A stretch of DNA of 64,000 bases from Palsa-1150 sp036490515 (GCA_036490515.1 DASXDU010000011.1:248001-312000), one strand, 5' to 3'; counted from the first letter of the stretch, positions 42,092 through 54,385 are shown. Translations and numbers: made by a program. Notes: generated from the letters alone by a model not told the origin.

Positions 42092-43897
42092 CTAGAGCCC
42101 GAGGCCGAGCCCTCCCTCGCGACGGGGCTCGGCGCCCGCCTCCCAGAACGCGCCCGCGCGGCCGATGGCCGGCGCGTCGGCGAGGTGCTCGGTCTCCTTG
42201 GTCTCGTGGCCCATGGCGTGGAGCGCGGCGACGACGTCGTCGGGAAGACCGTGCGGCTCGAGCATGAGGACGTCGGGCGAGTCCTGCTGGTGGAAGCGCG
42301 GCGCGCGCACGGCGTCGGCCGCGCCCATCCCGAAGTCGACGACGTTCGAGAGCTCCTGCCACACGGCCGTGATGATGCGCGAGCCGCCCGCGCCGCCGAG
42401 CGCGAAGTCGACCGCGCCGCGCGAGTCGAGGACGAGGGTGGGCGACATCGACGAGAGCATGCGCTTGCCCGGCGCGATGGCGTTGGGCTCGCCCTGCTTG
42501 AGGCCGAACATGTTCGCGGTGCCGGGGACGGACGCGAAGTCGTCCATCTCGTCGTTGAGGACGAAGCCCATGCCGGGCACCGTGACGCCGCTCCCGTACC
42601 AGGCGTTCAGCGTCGTCGTGAGGGCGACCGCGTTGCCGTCGCCGTCGACGACCGAGAAGTTCGTCGTGTGCGGGCCGGCCTTCTCCTCGCCGAGGCCGGG
42701 GAAGAGCGCGCTCGTCGGCGTCGCGCGATCGAGGTCGACGGTGGCCCTCTGCTGCTTCGCCCACGCGTCCGAGAGCAGCTCCTCGACGGGGTTCTTCACG
42801 AAGTCGGGGTCGCCGAGCTTCGCGTTGCGCGCGGCGAACGCGCGGCGCATCGCCTCGGCCGTGAGGTGCACCTCGCGCGGCGAGTGCCAGCCCATGTGCG
42901 CGAGGTCCCACCCCTCGAGGAGGTGCGCGATCATCGCCATCGTGAGCCCGCCCGACGACGGCGGCGGCATCCCGACGACGTCGCGCCCGCGGTAGCGGTA
43001 CGTGATGGGCTCGCGCCACTTCGCGCGGTACGCGGCGAGGTCCTCCTTGGTGACGAGCCCCCCGTTCTGCTTCATCCCGGCGTCGATCGCGCCGGCCACG
43101 GGGCCCTGGTAGAAGCCGGCCGCGCCCTCGGCGGCGATGCGCCGGAGCACGTTCGCGAGGTCGGGGTCGCGCCAGGTCGAGCCCGTGATGGGCGGCTCGC
43201 CGTTCGGCAGGAAGAGCGCCGCCGACGCGGGGAACTTCGCGAGGCGCGTCTTCAGGTAGCCGATGCCCTTGAGGAACGCGGCGTCGACGACGAACCCCTG
43301 GTCGGCGAGGCGGATGGCGGGGGCGAGGAGCTCGGCCCACGTCTTCTTCTTCGAGCCGAGCGTGTGCCACGCCTCCCAGAGGCCGGCGACGCTCCCGGGG
43401 ACGCCGACCGAGCGCCAGCCCTCGCGCGAGTCGTGCGTCGCCTTGCCGTCGGGCCCGAGGTACATGTCGCGCGTCGCCGCGGCCGGGGCGGTCTCGCGGA
43501 AGTCGAGCGCGTAGTTGCGCCCGGCCACGCGCGCGACGAGGAAGCCGCCGCCGCCCAGGTTGCCGGCGGTCGGAAACGAGACGGCGAGCGCGAAGGCGGT
43601 GGCGACGGCGGCATCGACGGCGTTGCCGCCGCTCGCGAGCACGTCGACGCCGACGCGCGTGCCGATCGCGTTGTCGGTGACGACCATGCCGTGCGCGGCG
43701 TGCGGCGCGGCCTCGCCGGCGTGGAAGGCCCACGCGGGCGGGAACGACGCGGGAGGGGGAGGCGGCGGCGGGGGCGGCACGGGAGCCGTGACGGCCGCGG
43801 GCGTGCCCTGCGCGGACGTCGCGCCGTGCGTCGCGCCGCCGCACGCGGCGAGGAGGAGTGCCAGACCGGCGCCGCGTGCCCGCGAGAGAGGGTGCAT
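42092..43897 (-). CDS. ggt: Gamma-glutamyltransferase lipoprotein
   Basis: A 601-residue NTN hydrolase that is cleaved autocatalytically to large and small subunits. It begins with a lipobox (LALLLAAC) and a Pro-rich linker. The catalytic Thr at the small-subunit start lies in HTTNFSVVDGDGNAVALTTTLN. Downstream are VLNDEMDDF and GGAGGSRIITAV, all typical of the family. It hydrolyses glutathione and other gamma-glutamyl compounds in the envelope. Convergent with the small-protein gene, separated by the terminator. Divergent from the 44016 gene. Confidence 0.93.
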   Translation of the reverse strand: MHPLSRARGAGLALLLAACGGATHGATSAQGTPAAVTAPVPPPPPPPPPASFPPAWAFHAGEAAPHAAHGMVVTDNAIGTRVGVDVLASGGNAVDAAVATAFALAVSFPTAGNLGGGGFLVARVAGRNYALDFRETAPAAATRDMYLGPDGKATHDSREGWRSVGVPGSVAGLWEAWHTLGSKKKTWAELLAPAIRLADQGFVVDAAFLKGIGYLKTRLAKFPASAALFLPNGEPPITGSTWRDPDLANVLRRIAAEGAAGFYQGPVAGAIDAGMKQNGGLVTKEDLAAYRAKWREPITYRYRGRDVVGMPPPSSGGLTMAMIAHLLEGWDLAHMGWHSPREVHLTAEAMRRAFAARNAKLGDPDFVKNPVEELLSDAWAKQQRATVDLDRATPTSALFPGLGEEKAGPHTTNFSVVDGDGNAVALTTTLNAWYGSGVTVPGMGFVLNDEMDDFASVPGTANMFGLKQGEPNAIAPGKRMLSSMSPTLVLDSRGAVDFALGGAGGSRIITAVWQELSNVVDFGMGAADAVRAPRFHQQDSPDVLMLEPHGLPDDVVAALHAMGHETKETEHLADAPAIGRAGAFWEAGAEPRREGGLGLGL

Positions 43898-44015
43898 GGG
43901 CCCGCGATCTAGCGCGTGCGACGCCGGAAGGACACGAGGGCGGCGAGCGAGCCCCCCGGGCGCATCGAACTCGTCGGCGGCGCGAGGCTCGACGATGGTA
44001 CGGTAGTCGTCGACG

Positions 44016-45524
44016 ATGAGCGGCGCGTCTCTGAGTGTTCCCGGCGTTCTCTACGTGGGTCCCAGCGAGGAGGCGCTCGCCGTCTTGCACGTGGGCCCGA
44101 GCGCCGGCTGGGTGGCGCTCAAGGGCATCCGCACCTGGAGCCGCGAGATCCTCGTCGTGCAGAAGGCGGACGTCACCGAGGCCCTGCGCAAGGAGCTCGG
44201 CGTCACCCTGCCCGAGGCGCACCCCCAGGCGGCGTCCCTGGCGAACGCGCGGCGCGCCGCGCAGGCGAGCCCCCTCGTGGCGGTCGAGTCCGCGATCGCG
44301 GAGAAGCTCGCGGCGAAGGGTGTGCGCGTCCACACGATCGGGTCCGACCGCATCACGGGCGGCTTCTACTACTTCGCGGAGGGCGGCTCGCGGCCGCCGG
44401 TGCGCGTGCAGGGGAACCTCGTGGACATGGTGGCCCCGGCGCTCGACGCGTCGGCCGACAACGCAGCGGTCGAGGCGTCGCTCGACGGCGTGATCGATCG
44501 CGCGCTCGTCGAGCTGTCGGACGGGGTGCTGCACGAGGCGCAGATCGAGCTCGCGGCGGCGTTGCCCGCGCTGGGCGAAGACGCGGGCGAGGCGGCGGTG
44601 AAGCTGCAAACGCTCGAGGGGTTCGTCGCGCTCGCGGCGAACCGCGCCTCGAAGTACGAGGAGCGCGCGCGCGCCGTGGTCGAGGCCCTCGGCCGCGTGA
44701 AGGGGGGCGGCGAGGGGGCGGTCGTGGTGCCGCTCTTCGGCGATGCGCACCGCGCGCCCCAGCCGGAGATCGAGGTGGAGTACGCCGAGGGCGCGTCGGG
44801 CGAGCCTCGCAAGCGCAAGCTCCCGGCACGCAACCGGTGGCTCGTGGCGGGGCTCCAGTCCGAGACGATGCCGCCGCCGGCGGTCGCGAAGGTCGACGAC
44901 GGCAAGGCTGCCGCCGAGAGGGCCGCGGCGGAGAAGGCGGCGCGCGAGAAGGCCGCTGCCGAGAAGGCCGCTGCCGAGAAGGCCGCCGCCGAGAAGGCCG
45001 CTGCCGAGAAGGCCGCTGCCGAGAAGGCCGCCGCCGAGAAGGCTGCCGCCGAGAAGGCCGCCGCCGAGAAGGCTGCCGCCGAGAAGGCTGCCGCCGAGAA
45101 GGCCGCCGCCGAGAAGGCCGCCGCCGAGAAGGCCGCGGCCCAGAAGAAGAAGGCCGACGAGGAGAAGGCTGCGGCAGAGAAGAAGGCCGCGGAGCAGAAG
45201 AAGGCGGACGACGAGAAGGCCGCTGCCGCGAAGAAGGCCGCCACCGAGAAGAAGGACGGCGACAAGAAGGCGGCCCAGCCGAAAGGCAAGGGCGGGGCAA
45301 AGAAGGGCGAGGAGAAGGCGAAGCCCGCCGAGAAGGCCGCCGCCAAGCCCGCCGCGGCGAGCGCCGCGAGCAAGACCGCGGCGGCCCGCGGCACCGCGGC
45401 GGCGTCGAAGGGCACACCCGCAAAAACGGACGAGCCGCGCCGCCCGGCCTGGGTGTGGCTCTTGCTCCTCCTGGTCGCGGTCGGCGCGGTCTACTACGTG
45501 ACCTTCGTGCGCCACCACCACTGA
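44016..45524 (+). CDS. Tail-anchored Ala/Glu/Lys coiled-coil protein, unknown N-terminal domain
   Basis: A 502-residue protein. Residues 1-215 form an alpha/beta region with no recognised motif (VLYVGPSEEALAVLHVGP ... GFYYFAEGG). A basic linker leads to a segment (about 300-465) made of AAAEK pentad repeats encoded by 15-bp DNA units at about 44905-45135, giving a long single helix like the central part of TolA. The C terminus is a single hydrophobic helix (WVWLLLLLVAVGAVYYVTF) with a few tail residues. The protein is thus anchored by its tail with most of it in the cytoplasm. Function unknown. Similar architecture to TolA is only formal; TolA is anchored at its N terminus. Confidence 0.7.
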   Translation: MSGASLSVPGVLYVGPSEEALAVLHVGPSAGWVALKGIRTWSREILVVQKADVTEALRKELGVTLPEAHPQAASLANARRAAQASPLVAVESAIAEKLAAKGVRVHTIGSDRITGGFYYFAEGGSRPPVRVQGNLVDMVAPALDASADNAAVEASLDGVIDRALVELSDGVLHEAQIELAAALPALGEDAGEAAVKLQTLEGFVALAANRASKYEERARAVVEALGRVKGGGEGAVVVPLFGDAHRAPQPEIEVEYAEGASGEPRKRKLPARNRWLVAGLQSETMPPPAVAKVDDGKAAAERAAAEKAAREKAAAEKAAAEKAAAEKAAAEKAAAEKAAAEKAAAEKAAAEKAAAEKAAAEKAAAEKAAAEKAAAQKKKADEEKAAAEKKAAEQKKADDEKAAAAKKAATEKKDGDKKAAQPKGKGGAKKGEEKAKPAEKAAAKPAAASAASKTAAARGTAAASKGTPAKTDEPRRPAWVWLLLLLVAVGAVYYVTFVRHHH

Positions 45525-45570
45525 CGAGCGCGTCGAGGAGCGCGACCGGGCATTGACCGGGCGCGCGCGG

Positions 45571-46428
<858 letters not shown>

Positions 46429-46514
46429 GCTACGCAGTCTAGCCGACCGGTGGGCGGCGACGTCCGAAGCGAACGTGCGACGCGCCGCCGTGACGGACAT
46501 CTACTCTCTCGGCC

Positions 46515-47315
46515 ATGGCGCACTTCTACGAGCTGCGGGAGTTGCAGGAGCAGGCGGAGCAACCTGGGCGCTACCTTCCGACGGACGCGACGGTCGGGCC
46601 GTGGGACCCGGGGCTCCAGCACGGGGGCCCGGGGGCGGCGCTCCTCGGTTCGATCCTCGAAGCACACGAGGCGAAGCCCGGCACACGCATCGCGGCCTTC
46701 TCCCTCGACTTCCTCGGCCCGATCCCGCTCGCGCCGATGCAGGTCGACGTGCGCGGCGTCCGGCTGGGCAAGAAGATCGAGCTCACGGAGGCCGTCGCGA
46801 GCGTCGGCGGCCGGACCGTCCTGCGCGCCAGCGCGTGGCGCCTCTCCGTCGCCGACGACCGCAGCCCCGAGGCAAACCTCTCCGTGCCCGTTCCGCCGAT
46901 GCCCGCGACCGCAGCGACGAGCCTCTTTCCGTCCGTCCCCGAGTTCGGCTACGGGCGAGCCGTCGAGTGGCGCTTCGCGCGCGGTGGCTTCGACGTCATG
47001 GGGCCCGCGACCGTCTGGGCGCGCCTCCGCGTCGAGGTCGTGAAGGGCCGCCCCGTCACGCCGCTCGCGCGCGTCCTGGCGATGGTCGACTCGGCGAACG
47101 GCGTGAGCCGCGAGGCAGACATGAAGGACTACCTCTTCGTGCCGGTGAACCTCACCGTGTCGCTGACGCGAGCGCCGGCGGGCGAGTGGACGGCGATGGC
47201 CGCGGAGACGTCGCTCGCTCGCGAGGGGACGGGCACGACGCGCGCGGACCTGTTCGACGAGCGCGGCCCCATCGGCTTCGCTCTCCAGACGCTCTTCGTC
47301 GAGCGGCGCAACTGA
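46515..47315 (+). CDS. Acyl-CoA thioesterase family protein (double hotdog)
   Basis: A 266-residue protein with the TesB-like double-hotdog layout. The N-terminal half has WDPGLQHGGPGAALLGSILEA and FSLDFLGPIPLAPMQVDVRGVRLGKKIELTEAVASVGGR. The C-terminal half ends in VNLTVSLTRAPAGEWTAMAAETSLAREGTGTTRADLFDERGPIGFALQTLFVE. Such enzymes cleave acyl-CoA thioesters; chain length cannot be told. Convergent with the molybdopterin oxidoreductase gene, with only a few bases between the stops. Confidence 0.85.
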   Translation: MAHFYELRELQEQAEQPGRYLPTDATVGPWDPGLQHGGPGAALLGSILEAHEAKPGTRIAAFSLDFLGPIPLAPMQVDVRGVRLGKKIELTEAVASVGGRTVLRASAWRLSVADDRSPEANLSVPVPPMPATAATSLFPSVPEFGYGRAVEWRFARGGFDVMGPATVWARLRVEVVKGRPVTPLARVLAMVDSANGVSREADMKDYLFVPVNLTVSLTRAPAGEWTAMAAETSLAREGTGTTRADLFDERGPIGFALQTLFVERRN

Positions 47316-47319
47316 TCGC

Positions 47320-49500
47320 TCACTCCGCCGCGTCGCGGTCGCGCTCGACCCAGACGGGCGTCCCGCTGAACGCCGCGTTGCCGCTCAGCGCGTCGACGCG
47401 CGCGTCGTCGGTCACGTCGTTGATGCTCGCGCCGGCCCGCTCGCGCGCGACACGCAGCTCGACGCCGTCGAGGCCGTGACCCCACCCGTGGGGGAGGCTC
47501 ACGACGCCCGGCGCGATCTCGTCGCTCACCTCGAGCGGGACCACGACCTCGCCGACGCGGGACCGGAGCCGCACGCGCGCGCCCCCCGTGAGCCCGCGCG
47601 CCTCGGCGTCCTGGGGGTGCATGAGGAGCGTGCACGCCTCGCGGCCCTTCACGAGGCGCCGGCTGTTGTGCATCCACGAGTTGTTGCTCCGGAGGTGCCG
47701 GCGACCGACGAGGAGGAGCTCGCCCTCGACCCTCGTCACGTCGAGGAGCCTGCGCAGGCGCGCCACGTCGGCGACGAAGCGCGCGGGCGCGAGGTTCACG
47801 TTCCCGTCCGGAGTGTGGAGCGCGGCGGGGAGGCGCGGCTCGAGCGGCCCGAGGTCGAGGCCGTGCGGGTGCTTCGCGACGGCGGCGACCGAGAGGTGTC
47901 GCTTGCTCGCGCGCATGCCCAGGTCGAAGATGCGGCGCGGGCCGAGGGCGCGGGCGGCGCGGACGGCGGCCGAGGCGACGCGATCGGAGAGGCGCGTGGC
48001 CACCGCGCTGGCCAGGTCCGCGGAGATGGCCCAGTCGTCGCGCACGCCGGGCGGCGGCTCGAAGACGGGCGCGCACCAGCGCGTGACGTTGCGTACGGCG
48101 ACGGCCTGGAGAAGGAGGTCGAAGTGCTCGCGCTCGAGCCCGAACGTCGTCGGGAGCAGGACGTGGGCGTGGCGCGTCGTCTCGTTCCGGTAGATGTCGA
48201 GCGAGACCATCGCGTCGAGCGAGCCGAGCGCGCGGGCGAGGCGTGCGCCGTTGGGCGTGGAGGCGACCGGGTTGCCCGCGAGCGTCACGAGGCCGCGAAT
48301 GTTGCCCGCCTCGATCTCCTCGGCGAGGCACGCGACCGGAAGCTCGCCGCCGAACTCCGGCAACCCGCGCACCTTGCTCCTGTACGTGTCGAAGCTCCCG
48401 CGCTGCCCGAGCAGCGTCCCGAGGCGCACGAGGTCGATGGCCGGCGTCGTGAACATCGCCCCGCCGGGGCGATCGAGGTTCCCGGTGAGCGCGTTCAGTG
48501 CGACGACGAGCCACGCGCAGACCGCGCCGAACTCCTGCTGGCACACGCCGATGCGCCCGTAGACGACGCCCTCGGTCGCCGCGAGCTCGCGCGCGAGGCG
48601 GCGCGTGACCTCGGCCGCGACGCCCGTGTGCGGCGCGACGCGCTCGGGCGTGAAGCCCTCGGACGCGCGAGCGAGGGCCTCGCGCCCTCCGAGCAGCGGC
48701 GCGAGACGGCCGGGCCGGACGAGCCCCTCCTCGAAGAGCGTGCGCACCATCCCCATCAGCAGGAGCGCGTCGGTCCCCGGGCGGACGAAGTGGTGCTCGT
48801 CGGCGATGCGCGCGGTCTCGGTGCGGCGCGGGTCGACGACGACGAGGCGGCCGCCGCGGGCACGCAGGTCCTTCAGGCGCCGCTCGATGCCGGGCGCGGT
48901 CATGAGGCTCCCGTTCGAGACGACCGGGTTCGCGCCGATGCAGAGAAAGAAGCGCGCGCGGTCGACGTCGGGGACCGGCAGGAGCGCCTGGTGCCCGAAC
49001 ATCTCGAGCGACGCGAGCATGTGCGGCAGCTGGTCTGCGCTGGTCGCCGAGAAGCGCGACTTCGTGCGGAGGACGCCGAGGAGCATCCCCGCGCCGACGA
49101 GCGCGTGCCCGTTGTGCGCCATGGGGTTGCCCAGGTAGACGGCCACCGCGTCGCGGCCGTGGGCCTTCACGACGCCCGCGAGGCGGTCGGCGGCCTCGCC
49201 GATGGCGCGGTCCCAGGAGACGGCCCTCCAGCCGCTCCCGTCCCGTGTTTCGCCCGCGTGGCCGGCGTCGCCTGCGGGGCGTGGCTCGCGGGTTTCTCGC
49301 ACTGCGGGCTCGCGCACGCGGTCGGGGTCGAGGCGGATGTCCTCGAGCGCCAACGCCTTGGGGCAGACGTGGCCGCGCGACAGCGGGTCGTCCCGGTCCC
49401 CCTCGACGCGTGTGGCGCGGCCGTCCTCGACCGTGACCGCCAGGCCGCACATGGCCTCGCAGAGCATGCAGGTCGCGTGTTTCGTGACGCTCGTGCCCAT
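47320..49500 (-). CDS. Molybdopterin oxidoreductase with [4Fe-4S] motif
   Basis: A 726-residue protein from ATG 49500 (MGTSVTKHATC). The N terminus has the iron-sulfur motif TCMLCEAMCGLAVTVED ... SRGHVCPKA. The middle follows the bis-MGD oxidoreductase pattern (FGHQALLPVPDVDRARFFLCIGANPVVSNGS). The C-terminal molybdopterin-dinucleotide binding domain reads ARVRLRSRVGEVVVPLEVSDEIAPGVVSLPHGWGHG. There is no Tat signal, so it is cytoplasmic. The substrate cannot be identified from sequence; formate-dehydrogenase-like or sulfur/nitrogen-oxide reductases are possible. No partner subunit or maturation gene is adjacent. Confidence 0.88.
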   Translation of the reverse strand: MGTSVTKHATCMLCEAMCGLAVTVEDGRATRVEGDRDDPLSRGHVCPKALALEDIRLDPDRVREPAVRETREPRPAGDAGHAGETRDGSGWRAVSWDRAIGEAADRLAGVVKAHGRDAVAVYLGNPMAHNGHALVGAGMLLGVLRTKSRFSATSADQLPHMLASLEMFGHQALLPVPDVDRARFFLCIGANPVVSNGSLMTAPGIERRLKDLRARGGRLVVVDPRRTETARIADEHHFVRPGTDALLLMGMVRTLFEEGLVRPGRLAPLLGGREALARASEGFTPERVAPHTGVAAEVTRRLARELAATEGVVYGRIGVCQQEFGAVCAWLVVALNALTGNLDRPGGAMFTTPAIDLVRLGTLLGQRGSFDTYRSKVRGLPEFGGELPVACLAEEIEAGNIRGLVTLAGNPVASTPNGARLARALGSLDAMVSLDIYRNETTRHAHVLLPTTFGLEREHFDLLLQAVAVRNVTRWCAPVFEPPPGVRDDWAISADLASAVATRLSDRVASAAVRAARALGPRRIFDLGMRASKRHLSVAAVAKHPHGLDLGPLEPRLPAALHTPDGNVNLAPARFVADVARLRRLLDVTRVEGELLLVGRRHLRSNNSWMHNSRRLVKGREACTLLMHPQDAEARGLTGGARVRLRSRVGEVVVPLEVSDEIAPGVVSLPHGWGHGLDGVELRVARERAGASINDVTDDARVDALSGNAAFSGTPVWVERDRDAAE

Positions 49501-49553
49501 GGTTTGCCGGCGGCCCCTCGCGCGCGATTGTGGCACCCGTGGTATCTTTCGTC

Positions 49554-50663
49554 ATGCCCCTCGGTCCCACCCCGAAGACGATCCCCCTCGAGCTCATCGA
49601 GAAGCTCCCCAAGACCGACCTCCACGTGCACCTCGACGGGTCGCTGCGCCTGTCGACGATCCTGGAGCTCGGCGACAAGTACAAGGTCGACCTCCCCGCT
49701 CGCGACGCCGACGGCCTGCGCGCGGAGATGCACCTCGGGCAGAACTGCGGCACGCTCGTCGAGTACCTCAAGGCGTTCGACGTCACGCTCCGCGTGATGC
49801 AGACCGAGGAGTCGCTCCGGCGCATCGCCTACGAGCTCGCCGAGGACGCCGCCCACGAGAACGTCCGCTACATGGAGGTCCGCTACGCGCCGATGCTCCA
49901 CACGCGGCGCGGTCTCAAGCTCACCGCCGTCGTCGAGAGCGTCCTCGAAGGGCTCCGCGAGGCGCAGGACAAGCTCGGCATCGAGTCGAACGTCATCATC
50001 TGCGGCATCCGCAACGTGTCGCCCGAGAGCTCGCTCGAGATGGCGGAGCTCGCGGTGGCGTACAAGGGCCGCGGCGTCGTCGGCTTCGACCTCGCGGGCG
50101 CCGAGTACGACCACCCCGCCAAGCACCACAAGGCCGCCTTCCAGCTCGTTCGCGACAACAACATCAACGTCACCATCCACGCCGGCGAGGCCTACGGCCC
50201 CGAGTCGATCGCCCAGGCCATCCACGTCTGCGGGGCGCACCGCATCGGCCACGGGTGCCGCCTGCGCGAGAACGGCGACCTCCTCCATTACGTGAACGAC
50301 CACCGCATCCCGCTCGAGTGCTGCCCGTCGTCGAACGTGCAGACGGGCGCCATCCGCGACCTCCAGAGCCACCCGCTGAAGCTCTACAAGAACCTGGGCC
50401 TCCGCGTGACGGTGAACACGGACAACCGCCTCGTGACGGACACCACGGTGAGCAAGGAGCTGTGGCTCTGCCACACGCAGATGGGCCTGGGCCTCAAGGA
50501 CATCAAGCAGATCATCCTCTCGGGCTTCAAGAGCGCGTTCCTCCCCTTCCACGTGAAGCAGCAGTACCTGCGCAAGGTGAGCGAGGAGCTCGCCGCCTTC
50601 GCCGACGAAGAGCCGGCGAGCACGCACCAGCCGACGTCGTCGCCCGTCCAGGCGATGAGCTGA
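49554..50663 (+). CDS. add: Adenosine deaminase
   Basis: A 369-residue TIM-barrel metal hydrolase from ATG 49554 (MPLGPTPK). Zinc ligands are visible: KTDLHVHLDGSLR, then HAGEAYGPESI (catalytic Glu), RIGHGCRL, and the second-shell TVNTDNRLVTDTT, where DN replaces the common DD-P; this variant occurs in other bacterial adenosine deaminases. It converts adenosine to inosine in purine salvage, feeding the hpt reaction at 17073 in the same window (though distant). Divergent from the molybdopterin oxidoreductase (53 bp). Confidence 0.9.
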   Translation: MPLGPTPKTIPLELIEKLPKTDLHVHLDGSLRLSTILELGDKYKVDLPARDADGLRAEMHLGQNCGTLVEYLKAFDVTLRVMQTEESLRRIAYELAEDAAHENVRYMEVRYAPMLHTRRGLKLTAVVESVLEGLREAQDKLGIESNVIICGIRNVSPESSLEMAELAVAYKGRGVVGFDLAGAEYDHPAKHHKAAFQLVRDNNINVTIHAGEAYGPESIAQAIHVCGAHRIGHGCRLRENGDLLHYVNDHRIPLECCPSSNVQTGAIRDLQSHPLKLYKNLGLRVTVNTDNRLVTDTTVSKELWLCHTQMGLGLKDIKQIILSGFKSAFLPFHVKQQYLRKVSEELAAFADEEPASTHQPTSSPVQAMS

Positions 50664-50706
50664 GGCGCGCGCTCGACCGGCCGCCGCGCCGAGTCCCTGC
50701 TGCGAC

Positions 50707-51318
50707 CTACCCGCCGTTCGCGGTGGCGAGGCTCGTCACGGTGGTCGGGACGTCCTTCGGCTGGATGGCGACGATCTTCATCGTGCGCGGGTCGATGACG
50801 ACCGACGTCGGGAACCCGTTGCCCGCCGACGATGCGCCGCCCCAGAGCTTCGTCGTCCACGTAGGGTCGGCGCAGACGGCGCCCGTCGTGAGCGCGTACT
50901 CGTTGCGCCACGAGAGCGCGGTCGCAAGCGTCGCCGGGTTCTCCTCCGTGTCCTGCGCGAGGAGCGTCACCACGTGCACGCCCTGGCTCTTCCACGTCGA
51001 GCCGATGTCGGGCCCGATGGTCACCTCCTGCGAGGCGCAGTCCGAGCACCACTGCGCGGCCTCGTCGACGAGGAGCGCGTCGACGCCCTTCGACCCGTCG
51101 CAGTCGTAGTAGTCCGTGATGGCGACCGTCGTCGCGGTCGTCCCGTCGTCGCGGTAGCCCTGCCAGGAGAGCGTGGGGTCGACGACCGCGCCGACGGTCG
51201 TGCCGTAGGGCCCTTTCGGGTACGCGCAGGCGCCGCTGCCTTCGCCTCCGCTGCGGCCGGCGGCGCCGTCTCCCGCCGAGCATCCCCCCAGGCTGCATGC
51301 TAAGAGCGCAGCCCCCAT
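50707..51318 (-). CDS. TlpA/thioredoxin-like lipoprotein
   Basis: A 203-residue lipoprotein (lipobox LGGC near residue 13). The thioredoxin-like fold contains CSDCASQEV at the redox position (CxxC), GVHVVTLLAQD and the cis-Pro strand NGFPTSVVIDPRTMKIV. It probably acts as a periplasmic disulfide or redox carrier tied to the membrane. The start ATG 51318 overlaps the ATG of the divergent HD-domain gene (51317) in the shared palindrome CATG, so the two genes have no intergenic room for separate leaders. Confidence 0.8.
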   Translation of the reverse strand: MGAALLACSLGGCSAGDGAAGRSGGEGSGACAYPKGPYGTTVGAVVDPTLSWQGYRDDGTTATTVAITDYYDCDGSKGVDALLVDEAAQWCSDCASQEVTIGPDIGSTWKSQGVHVVTLLAQDTEENPATLATALSWRNEYALTTGAVCADPTWTTKLWGGASSAGNGFPTSVVIDPRTMKIVAIQPKDVPTTVTSLATANGG

Positions 51319-52288
51319 GGCCGACCCGACGCACCAGGCTGCGGTCGACCGCGTCTTCGATGCGCTCGAGGCGGCCGCGCTCGCCGCGGAGGGGCACGGG
51401 GCCGCCGACGGGGCCGAGGGGGCTGGCGCACGCGGGGGCGCCGCCCTGGTGCAGACCGTATCCATGGACGACTTCCGCGCCGCCGCGAAGCTCGACGCGC
51501 GGGCGTTGCGGTTGCGGCTGGACCGGGTGGTCATGGGCGATGATCCGGAGCGTGGTCTCGACGAGTTACTCGGGTCGGGCGCGCTCTCGGCCCTCTTCCC
51601 CGAGGTGCACGCGATGGTGGGCTTCGGCGACGGCGAGTGGCGCCACAAGGACGTCTGGAAGCACACGAAGCAAGTGGTGCGCCAGTCGGTCCCCCGCATC
51701 GAGGTCCGCTGGGCGTCGCTCTTCCACGACATCGGCAAGGTGAAGACTCGCTCGATCACGGCGGACGGAAAGGTTCACTTCCTCGGTCACGCCGAGGTCG
51801 GGACGCGCATGTTCGACAAGCTCGACAAGCGCGTGCCGCTCTTCGCGCACGAGCCCGCGCTGAAGGACACCGTGCGCTTCCTCGTGCTCCACCACCTGCG
51901 GGCCAACCAGTACTCGCCCGACTGGACCGACAGCGCCGTGCGCCGCTTCGCGCGCGAGCTCGGCGAGCACCTCGAGGACCTCCTGTGCCTCGCGCGGGCC
52001 GACATCACCACCAAGCGCCCCGAGAAGAAGCGCAAGGGCCTCCAGCAGATCGAGGAGCTCCAGCAGCGCATCTCGATGCTCGCCGAGGAGGACGCGCGCG
52101 TTCCGCCGCTGCCGAGCGGCATCGGCGACGAGATCATGCGCGCGTTCGGCCTGCCGCCCTCGCGCAAGATCGGCGACATCAAGAAGGCCCTCGAGGACGC
52201 CGTCGCGGCGGGCACCCTCGAGCCTCGCCTGCCCGCCGAGGCCTACGTCGAGCACGTCCGCGCCAACCGCCAGCGCTACGGCATCTGA
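51317..52288 (+). CDS. HD-domain protein related to tRNA nucleotidyltransferase C terminus
   Basis: A 323-residue protein. After a low-complexity N-terminal ~45 residues, it has the arrangement of the C-terminal half of bacterial CCA-adding enzymes or poly(A) polymerase-like proteins: LDARALRLRLDRVVMG, then FGDGEWRHKDVWKHTKQVVRQSVPRIEVRWASLFHDIGKVKTRS, with the HD motif (HKDVWKH ... FHDIGK). The nucleotidyltransferase head (GxDxD) is absent. It could be an HD phosphohydrolase acting on nucleotides or RNA 3' ends. The role is undetermined. Divergent from the TlpA-like gene with overlapping start codons. Confidence 0.75.
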   Translation: MADPTHQAAVDRVFDALEAAALAAEGHGAADGAEGAGARGGAALVQTVSMDDFRAAAKLDARALRLRLDRVVMGDDPERGLDELLGSGALSALFPEVHAMVGFGDGEWRHKDVWKHTKQVVRQSVPRIEVRWASLFHDIGKVKTRSITADGKVHFLGHAEVGTRMFDKLDKRVPLFAHEPALKDTVRFLVLHHLRANQYSPDWTDSAVRRFARELGEHLEDLLCLARADITTKRPEKKRKGLQQIEELQQRISMLAEEDARVPPLPSGIGDEIMRAFGLPPSRKIGDIKKALEDAVAAGTLEPRLPAEAYVEHVRANRQRYGI

Positions 52289-52294
52289 GCCGCG

Positions 52295-54364
<2,070 letters not shown>

Positions 54365-54385
54365 GCGGCCACGGGGACCGCCACG

